NCBI GenBank assembly: GCA_031420365.1
Contig: JANOMP010000058.1
Span: 1-20,866 of the forward strand
DNA length: 20,866 bases
Direction of reading: 5' to 3'
Origin: Leadbetterella sp031420365
GTDB lineage: Bacteria; Bacteroidota; Bacteroidia; Cytophagales; Spirosomataceae
Positions 14,810 to 20,866 of the stretch are shown piece by piece (positions within the stretch are counted from its first letter, which is position 1; each line of letters starts with the position of its first letter). The notes beneath the pieces were generated by a model, which did not search any database, was not told the DNA's origin, and saw nothing but the letters and a program-made list of their open reading frames with translations. Made by a program: the position numbers and the translations under genes.

Positions 14810-16281
14810 TTTAAAAAGTATGAAATTTGGTTTGTTAAGGCAGCTAGCATCTTTATGGAGAAGAGACATTAAAAAAGTAGATGAGCATTCAATAATCATT
14901 TCAGATGCTTTAAATAAATCTCAAAGCATTCCTATAAAAATAGTTTTTAAACCTTTGCGAAAACTCCAGAAGAAATTCTAAAAATTTGTAAAGAAGCAAA
15001 TTATATCGAAAACTCTATTGGAATCCATTATCTGGATTCATACATTTTCTCCTTTTAAAATGTGGATAAATGGACTTGGTTCATTACATAAACCTTTGCT
15101 TATTTACACACACACTCAGTTTAATAAAGATATCCCATGTTTAGCTATTGATATGGATTTTATGAATCTCAACCAATCTGCTCATGGCGACAGAGAATTC
15201 GGTTTTATTTTAGCCAAAATGGGTATAAATAGAAAAATAGTAGTTGGTCATTGGGAAGATTTCCCGGTTCAAGATAAAATCGGTATATGGTCACGCGTAG
15301 CTTTGGGGAAAAACGAAATGCAGCACCTTGAAATTGCTAGATTTGATGATAATATGCGTCAGGTGGCTGTTACAGAAGGAAATAAGGTTTTAGCTCAAGA
15401 AAAATTTGGAATGGAAATCAATGCTTTTGCATTGGGAGATTTTGTGAAAGTAATTAGCCAGATTGCAGATTCCGTAATTCAAAATCTTATTAATGAATAT
15501 GAGGACACATACCAAATGATGGATTCTTTGAAATCTAACGGTAAAATGAGAGGTTCTTTGGTAGAAGAAGCCAGAATTGAATTAGGACTAAAATCTTTAT
15601 TAAAAGAGGGCGGTTTTGGAGCATATAGCAATAAGTTTGAAGATTTGCACGGTCTACGACAATTGTCTGATGTTGGCTCTCAAAGAATGATGGCAGCAGG
15701 CTATGGAGGCGAAGGCGATTGGAAAACTTCAGGAATGCTGAGAGTCTTGAAAGTAATGGCTACTGGCTTAAAAGGTGGAAAATCGCTTATGAAAGGCTAT
15801 ACCTATCATTTCGACCCTACAAATCCAATGGTTTTAGGTTCTCATATGTTAGAAATATGTCCAAGTATTGCCGCCGCAAAAGTCCATTTAGTACATCCAC
15901 TAGGCATTGGAAGAAAGGAAGACCCTGTAAGATTAATTTTTAACGGAGCAGCAGGAAAAGCTCTAAACGTTTCTTTAATAGACTTAGAGAATAGGTTCAG
16001 ATTGTTAGCAAATGAAGTTGAAGTGGTTGGAGGTAAAAGAAAAATTTTCTAAATTGCCAGCAAGGGTTATGTGTAAACCAAAACCAACAATGGAAATTTG
16101 TTTAGATGTCTGGTTTTTGGCTGGTGGTTCACATCATACGGTGTTTAGTCAAAATTTAAGTACGGATTATATGGAGGATTTTGCTTATATATTCGAAATA
16201 GAATTAGTAATTATTGATGAGAACACATCCATTAGGCAACTTAAAAATGAATTGAGATTTAATAGTGTAGCATATAAATAA
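14810..16281 (+). pseudogene. araA: L-arabinose isomerase, broken by frameshifts and stops
   Basis: The pieces line up with full-length AraA (about 490 aa). YEIWFV is followed by a one-base loss near 14837 and TAG 14845-14847 where a Gln codon is expected, then HLYGEETLKKVDEHS. A second base loss near 14959 precedes KTPEEILKICKEAN, and an extra base near 15031 precedes IIWIHTFSPFKMW. A long open stretch to 16052 covers QSAHGDREFG, EGDWKT, VLGSHMLEICPS and HPLGIG. An extra G near 16031 then moves to the frame encoding KLPARV, GGSHHTV and the end. Active-site Glu and His positions survive, but GYGxxxEGDW lacks three residues. The gene would convert L-arabinose to L-ribulose; it cannot now be translated whole. 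Its last base overlaps the mgsA start. Confidence 0.92.
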
Positions 16282-16748
16282 TGGGAAAAGAAAATAAATT
16301 CGTGAGGAAATTAGAAGCTAGAAAAAGGATAGCTTTAATTGCACATGATAATAAAAAAGATGATTTGATTGACTGGGCTATTTATAATAAGACGGCACTT
16401 TCAAAACATCAACTTTTTGCTACGGGTAGCACAGGATTACTTTTAGAAAATTCTTTGGAGGTGCATGTTACAAAATTCCTGAGCGGTCCTTTAGGGGGTG
16501 ACCAACAAATTGGGGCTTTAATAGCGGAAGGGGAAATTGATATGTTATTTTTCTTTTGGGATCCAATGGAAGCTCAGCCGCATGATCCAGACATTAAGGC
16601 TCTGTTACGTTTAGGAGTTGTTTGGAATATACCCGTAGCGTGTGATAGAGCAACTGCCGACTTTTTGTTAACCTCTCCTTTAATGCACAGCGAATATGAA
16701 TATTTTATCCCCGATTATTCAAATTATATAAAAAGAATAAAGAAATAA
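16281..16748 (+). CDS. mgsA: methylglyoxal synthase
   Basis: This encodes 155 aa, against 152 in E. coli. It converts dihydroxyacetone phosphate to methylglyoxal and phosphate, a cytosolic bypass of lower glycolysis used to relieve sugar-phosphate stress. Conserved blocks are ALIAHDNKK (H22), LFATGSTG, LSGPLGGDQQIGA (D74), FFWDPMEAQPHDPD (H101, D104) and KALLRLGVVWNIPVACDRATADFLL; H22, D74, H101 and D104 match E. coli H19, D71, H98 and D101. There are no stops or frameshifts. The ATG overlaps the araA stop by one base (TAATG), and its own TAA overlaps the araD ATG the same way, so it was the middle gene of a tightly coupled araA-mgsA-araD operon whose flanking genes are dead. Confidence 0.93.
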   Translation: MGKENKFVRKLEARKRIALIAHDNKKDDLIDWAIYNKTALSKHQLFATGSTGLLLENSLEVHVTKFLSGPLGGDQQIGALIAEGEIDMLFFFWDPMEAQPHDPDIKALLRLGVVWNIPVACDRATADFLLTSPLMHSEYEYFIPDYSNYIKRIKK

Positions 16749-17452
16749 TGAGTGTATATAAATTCTTAAAAGAGGAACGTTTTGAAGCTAACATGCAATA
16801 GCCCAAATTGCGATTATTTCTTTTTACGTTTGGCAATGTAAGTGCTTCAGATGGGAAAACTGGAGTATTTGCGATTAAGCTCAGTGTCGTTCCTTATGAA
16901 CTATTAAAAGCAGAAGATATTGTAATTGTGGATTTTGATGCCAATATAGTGAAAGGTAAAATGCTTCCCTCTTCCGACACAAAAACTCATGCTCTATTGT
17001 ATAAAACTTGGAATGATACCGAAGGAATAACCCATACCCATAGCACACATGCAGTTGCTTGGGCTCAGGCTGGTAAAGACAATCCTATTTATGGGACTAC
17101 CCATGCTGATCATACCCATTATGATATTCCTTGTGATCCTGTAAATTCTGATGAAACTATTAAAAGAGATTATGAATTTCAAACTGGTATTCAATTTTTT
17201 GAAATACTTAGGTCAAAATAACTTTCTCATTTGGAAATGGAAATGCTTCTATTACAAAATTATGGGTCATTTACCTGGGGCAAAGACGCGGCTAAATCCG
17301 TTTATAATGCAGCGGAATTAGAAGAGCTTGCTAATATGGCCTTTCTAACTTTACAAATTAATCCAAATACACCAAAATTGAAGGATTCTCTTCGAATGAA
17401 TCATTACCAACGCAAACATGGGAAAGACGCCTATTGCGGACAAAGGTGTTAA
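16748..17452 (+). pseudogene. araD: L-ribulose-5-phosphate 4-epimerase, two in-frame stops
   Basis: ATG 16748 begins MSVYKFLKEERFEANMQ, then TAG 16799-16801. The same frame resumes with PKLRLFLFTFGNVSA and runs to TAA 17219-17221, then again without a frame change to the true stop (ending HGKDAYCGQRC). Joined, the pieces give about 234 residues, the usual AraD length. HTHSTHAVAWAQ keeps two zinc-ligand histidines, but the segment NYGSFTWG has Tyr where relatives have the third ligand (NHGPFxWG). Intact, it would turn L-ribulose-5-phosphate into D-xylulose-5-phosphate. Two nonsense codons plus a lost metal ligand show decay rather than one sequencing error. Confidence 0.92.
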
Positions 17453-17495
17453 AACTGGTGTTTGTTGATCGAATTAAGATAAAAATTGAATTATT

Positions 17496-18896
17496 TTAAA
17501 ACTCAATTACTGGAATTTCCCCTTCAATTATTAGTTTCCCTTCTGTAGCTTTTTTTACATCATCAATGCTAATTCCAGGTGCAATTTCTACTATTTTAAA
17601 TCCACCATCTGGTATAATTTCAAATACCCCTAATTCAGTCACTATTTTCTTGACACATTTCAATCCTGTTAAAGGTAAACTACATGTTTTTAAAAGTTTA
17701 GATTTTCCATCTTTACTAACATGTTGCATAGCCACAATTATGTTTTTTGCTGAAGCTACCAAGTCCATAGCACCGCCCATGCCTTTTACCATTTTATTTG
17801 GGATTTTCCAGTTTGCAATATCTCCATTTTCAGAAACTTCCATTGCTCCTAATATAGTTAGGTCTATATGCTCTCCTCTTATCATTGCAAAGCTTTCTGC
17901 GGAGCTAAAGAGCGAAGATCCAGGTTGCATTGTTATGGTTTGTTTCCCAGCATTTATTAAATCTGCGTCCACTTTGTCTTCTGTTGGGAATGGGCCAATT
18001 CCAAGTAAACCATTTTCTGACTGCAAAACCACATGTATGTTTTCTGGAATATAATTTGCCACGAGAGTTGGTATTCCTATACCCAAATTTACATAAAAAC
18101 CGTCCTTCAACTCACGGGCAATGCGAGCGGCAATTTGATTTTTATCTAAACCAATACTTGTTATTTTTGAAAAATTTTCCCTACTTTCTTCCTTGTTTGT
18201 AGGAATTGTTACGGTTCTATGTTCAATTCTTTTTTCATAGTTGTTGCCTTTAAAAATCCTTTGTACATAAATTCCTGGCACGTGTACTTCGTTAGGATCT
18301 AGTTCTCCTTCAGACACCAATTCTTCCACTTCTGCAATTGTGATTTTTCCAGCGGCAGCCATCATAGGACTAAAATTTCTCGCCGTTCCTTTAAAAATCA
18401 GATTCCCTGAAACATCTCCTTTCCATGCTTTTATTATTGCAAAGTCTGCTTTAAGCCACTGCTCCATCAGGTACTCTTTTCCATGAAAAGTCCTGACTTC
18501 TTTTCCTTCTGCTATTTCTGTGCCAACCCCAGCTGGAGTAAAAAAAGCTGGTATTCCTGCTCCTCCAGCTCTTATTCGTTCTGCAAAAGTGCCTTGCGGT
18601 ATAAGCTCCACTTCCAGTTCTCCAGATAAAAGTTGTCGTTCAAATTCATGATTTTCACCGACGTAAGAAGAAATCATTTTCTTTACTTGTTTGGATTTTA
18701 ACATTAAACCTATGCCAAAATCATCCACTCCCGCATTATTAGAAATACAAGTTAAATTTTTAACACCGGTTCGCAACAGTGAATTTATAGCATTTTCTGG
18801 TATCCCCGACAAACCAAAGCCTCCAAACATAATGGTGGAGTCATCTTTAATATCGGCAACTGCCTCGTCGGCATTTAATACTTCTTTGTTAATCAT
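17496..18896 (-). CDS. 3-oxoacid (succinyl-CoA:3-ketoacid) CoA-transferase, A and B subunits fused
   Basis: This encodes 466 aa: an A part at about 1-230 (GGFGLSGIPENAI, NNAGVDDFGIG, GGAGIPAFFTPAGVGT) joined by a short linker to a B part at about 246-466 (RIARELKDGFYVNLGIGIPTL, LQSENGLLGIGP, CVKKIVTELGVFEI). E294 in QSENG is the catalytic glutamate that forms the enzyme-CoA thioester. The enzyme moves CoA between succinyl-CoA and acetoacetate or a similar 3-oxoacid in ketone-body, leucine or butyrate-type metabolism. Most bacteria use two genes (scoA/scoB); the single-chain form is like mitochondrial SCOT. The linker is in frame with no gap, so the fusion looks genuine. It stands alone, convergent with the dead ara genes. 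Confidence 0.92.
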   Translation of the reverse strand: MINKEVLNADEAVADIKDDSTIMFGGFGLSGIPENAINSLLRTGVKNLTCISNNAGVDDFGIGLMLKSKQVKKMISSYVGENHEFERQLLSGELEVELIPQGTFAERIRAGGAGIPAFFTPAGVGTEIAEGKEVRTFHGKEYLMEQWLKADFAIIKAWKGDVSGNLIFKGTARNFSPMMAAAGKITIAEVEELVSEGELDPNEVHVPGIYVQRIFKGNNYEKRIEHRTVTIPTNKEESRENFSKITSIGLDKNQIAARIARELKDGFYVNLGIGIPTLVANYIPENIHVVLQSENGLLGIGPFPTEDKVDADLINAGKQTITMQPGSSLFSSAESFAMIRGEHIDLTILGAMEVSENGDIANWKIPNKMVKGMGGAMDLVASAKNIIVAMQHVSKDGKSKLLKTCSLPLTGLKCVKKIVTELGVFEIIPDGGFKIVEIAPGISIDDVKKATEGKLIIEGEIPVIEF

Positions 18897-19009
18897 TTAC
18901 GTGAATTTTTTACTTAAATTATTTCGAATCAAATTAAAAGCTCATAGAAAATTTTGATTTTAATAATTCGTGAATTCAAATCTAATTATTTTTTATATTT
19001 TAAAATAAA

Positions 19010-19069
19010 AATCTCCAAAACCATTTTTTTTCAAATTAGAAAAGTGAAAAAAAACCTGTTCTGGAGATT
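19010..19069 (-). terminator. long hairpin after the Gfo/Idh/MocA gene
   Basis: AATCTCCAAAAC (19010-19021) and GTTCTGGAGATT (19058-19069) pair with one mismatch. Inside them a run of T (from 19024) pairs with a run of A (about 19046-19054), extending the stem. On the - strand the hairpin is followed by TTTTTATTTT, as expected for a terminator of the gene ending at 19088. Confidence 0.65.
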
Positions 19070-19087
19070 AAATTAAAAAAAATAAAT

Positions 19088-20548
19088 TTATACTTCCCAG
19101 CCTTTTCTGTAGGTTCTTCCTACAAACTGATTGGCTTCCTCTAAATTAGTTATTCTTGTATTTTCGCCATCCCAAAGTAATTTCTTTCTAGCAAAAAACT
19201 CCATTTGCCCTTTACTGTTTTCTTTTCTAAGCATATAGCTTCTAATCGCTAAATTACCCATCAAAACTGTTTCAGTCATAGGCCCTGCATAGTCAAATGA
19301 AGAAGTTAAGGCTAAATGTTCTTTACTTTTAAATCCGGCTTTGCAAGCATCTACCCACTTACGTTGGTGGCCATATTCAGATTCCATATCTTTAGGTAAA
19401 TCTGGACCAGCCTCTCTTGTTCCATCGTTCAAGAAAAGTTTGGGCATCATAGGGGAGCTGTCGTTGATGTTTGTGGAAATAATTCCTTTTTCACCAATTA
19501 TCAACACGCCATTACTACTATTTGTGCCTCCAATATCTTCATTTGCAGGAATAATGTCTGGATGAGAAGGTCGAATGCCTCCATCGCTCCAAGTCATTTC
19601 TATAGGTGATTTACTTTTAGCAGTTTCTCCAAAATGTAGAGTAATAAATGAAGAAGCAGGGCAACCCTCAGGATGATAATCTGCATTCCACATTTTTGTA
19701 AATACAGAAGCCACACTACATTCCGCGTCTTTGGGATATTTTAAGCCTAGTGTTCTAAACGGGATATCAATTAAATGACAACCCACATCACCAAGTGCTC
19801 CTGTACCATAATCCCACCATCCACGCCAATTGAAGGGATGCATATTTGGAGTATAAGCTTTATATTCATTAGGCCCAAGCCACAAATCCCAATTTAAATC
19901 TTTTGGTTTTAAGCTATCATCGGCTGTAGGCATTGCATTTCCTTGCGGCCAAATAGGTCTATTGGTCCATATTTGCACTTTCCCAATTTTTCCAAGTTTG
20001 CCAGAGTCTATCCATTTTTGAACAGTTAATAATAAAGGATTAGAACCACCTTGATTGCCCATTTGGGTTACAATTTTGTTTGTTCTAGCCATTTCAGTTA
20101 GCAAACGAGCCTCTCTAATATTATGTGTCATTGGTTTTTGCACATATACATGCTTACCTCGTTCCATTGCAAATTTAGCTGCTGGGCCGTGCACGTGGTC
20201 TGGAGTGGAAATAGTTACGGCATCAATATCTTTTTCTTTTTCAAACATTTCTCTATAATCAGCATATAGCTTTGCATTAGGGAAAGCTTTTACAGAATCT
20301 TTTGCAGAACCAGAAAAATCAACATCACATAAGGCAGTTACTCTTTCTCGGCCATTTACTGATGCATTTTTTATATCACTTTTACCTTTTCCACCAGCAC
20401 CTATTGCAGCTAAATTTAATTGGTCACTTGGTGATGTAAATCCGCTTCCTCCCAAAACATGTCTAGGAACTATAAAAAAAGAAGAAGCAATTGCTCCATT
20501 TTTAATGAAAGATCTTCGAGAAGCGTTTAATTCCCCTTTTTTGCTCAT
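19088..20548 (-). CDS. Gfo/Idh/MocA family oxidoreductase with Tat signal
   Basis: This encodes 486 aa. The N-terminus NASRRSFIKNGAIASSFFIVP contains the twin-arginine motif SRRSFIK (R11, R12), so the folded, cofactor-loaded protein should be exported across the inner membrane. A Rossmann nucleotide-binding domain begins at about residue 44 (LNLAAIGAGGKGKSDI). TPDHVHGPAA (115-124) and VQKPMTHN (136-143) are the family's EKP-region motifs; Gln in place of Glu is common in this Tat-linked subgroup. The C-terminal domain has GDVGCHLIDIPFRTLGL with the likely active-site His. Members oxidise or reduce sugars and polyols with NAD(P); the substrate is not evident. Abundant in Bacteroidota and Planctomycetes. 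A terminator follows. Confidence 0.88.
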   Translation of the reverse strand: MSKKGELNASRRSFIKNGAIASSFFIVPRHVLGGSGFTSPSDQLNLAAIGAGGKGKSDIKNASVNGRERVTALCDVDFSGSAKDSVKAFPNAKLYADYREMFEKEKDIDAVTISTPDHVHGPAAKFAMERGKHVYVQKPMTHNIREARLLTEMARTNKIVTQMGNQGGSNPLLLTVQKWIDSGKLGKIGKVQIWTNRPIWPQGNAMPTADDSLKPKDLNWDLWLGPNEYKAYTPNMHPFNWRGWWDYGTGALGDVGCHLIDIPFRTLGLKYPKDAECSVASVFTKMWNADYHPEGCPASSFITLHFGETAKSKSPIEMTWSDGGIRPSHPDIIPANEDIGGTNSSNGVLIIGEKGIISTNINDSSPMMPKLFLNDGTREAGPDLPKDMESEYGHQRKWVDACKAGFKSKEHLALTSSFDYAGPMTETVLMGNLAIRSYMLRKENSKGQMEFFARKKLLWDGENTRITNLEEANQFVGRTYRKGWEV

Positions 20549-20866
20549 AATTTTTAATTTTAAGATTGAATTTTATTCAGTTTCAAATAGTAAAATCGGA
20601 ATTTTGGATAAAAATTAACCCTATCCTAATGAAGACCTTTTTAACTAGAATTGATCTGCTAAAGTAATAATTTTTTTCAGAAAAATGGGTTTTAAAATAA
20701 TATTTTTAAAAATTAAATAGAGAATAATGAACATTTTAGTTAACCAAATCATTTATGTGGCCAATTATGAAATTTTGGCAAAAAGAGTAGACTCACATTC
20801 ATAATGTGAATTAAGGGTTGAAACTGTTCATAAAAAAGTTATAAAATGTGAAAAAAAAGAGGATAA
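20549..20866. other. intergenic stretch at the right edge, no gene seen
   Basis: About 318 bp, very AT-rich, with no credible open frame on either strand. TCACATT (20793-20799) and AATGTGA (20803-20809) form a 7-bp hairpin with a 3-base loop. The part next to 20548 should hold the promoter of the oxidoreductase gene, but I see only a near-match to TAnnTTTG on the - strand. Confidence 0.4.

Noticed and set aside
17566..18202. Long open frames on the + strand opposite the CoA-transferase gene
   Set aside because: These are antisense shadows of a clearly conserved gene; no domain or start signal supports them.
20789..20828. Stretch ending GGGTTGAAAC, resembling the end of a CRISPR repeat, with a small hairpin, at the right edge
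   Set aside because: Only one copy exists in the window and no spaced second copy is visible in the remaining 38 bases. Sequence beyond 20866 would be needed to see an array.

Overview
The window looks like chromosomal DNA from a member of the Bacteroidota, probably a Cytophagales-like lineage. It is very AT-rich, and several genes are preceded by the TAnnTTTG -7 element typical of that phylum. It carries a tRNA-Trp–secE–nusG unit, a Tat-exported Gfo/Idh/MocA oxidoreductase and FtsX-type ABC export genes. The taxon is inferred from style; no marker gene was compared.

Layout. 1-1739: a possible gene tail at the edge, an L-fuconolactonase-like amidohydrolase (-), a strong hairpin, and a long gap holding the decayed relic of a PqqD-like gene. 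1740-3946: a CDF cation efflux protein and a Tet-type MFS exporter, the latter with its own promoter. 4044-5038: promoter, tRNA-Trp(CCA), secE, nusG and a strong terminator, so the usual continuation into rplK-rplA-rplJ-rplL-rpoB does not occur here. 5299-6601: a complete but dead ISL3-family insertion sequence with 26-bp ends and an 8-bp (7/8) target duplication, sitting in the start of a DUF3052-type gene whose remainder runs to 7033. 7135-8640: a glutamine amidotransferase (PabA/TrpG type) and a SprT-like metallopeptidase that starts with TTG. 8844-11889 (-): an operon for a lipoprotein adaptor, an FtsX-type permease and an ABC ATPase. 11924-12220: a 297-bp, comparatively GC-rich element with 13-bp inverted ends and perfect 9-bp flanking repeats, read here as a MITE. 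12454-14175: an AI-2E-type membrane protein (-) and a small heat-shock protein (+). 14290-17452: the tail of an IS4-type transposase, then an ara cluster in which araA and araD are broken by frameshifts and stops but the methylglyoxal synthase gene between them is intact. 17496-20548 (-): a fused two-subunit 3-oxoacid CoA-transferase and the Tat-exported oxidoreductase. 20549-20866 has no gene.

The unifying theme is genome erosion driven by mobile DNA. In about 21 kb there are two dead transposase genes, one MITE-like element, an IS-disrupted DUF3052 gene, a PqqD relic and two broken arabinose genes, next to well-preserved housekeeping and transport genes. I did not find a convincing new multi-gene defence or biosynthetic system. 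The most distinctive items are the MITE-like element, the IS insertion that can be reconstructed to the base, and the intact mgsA between dead araA and araD.
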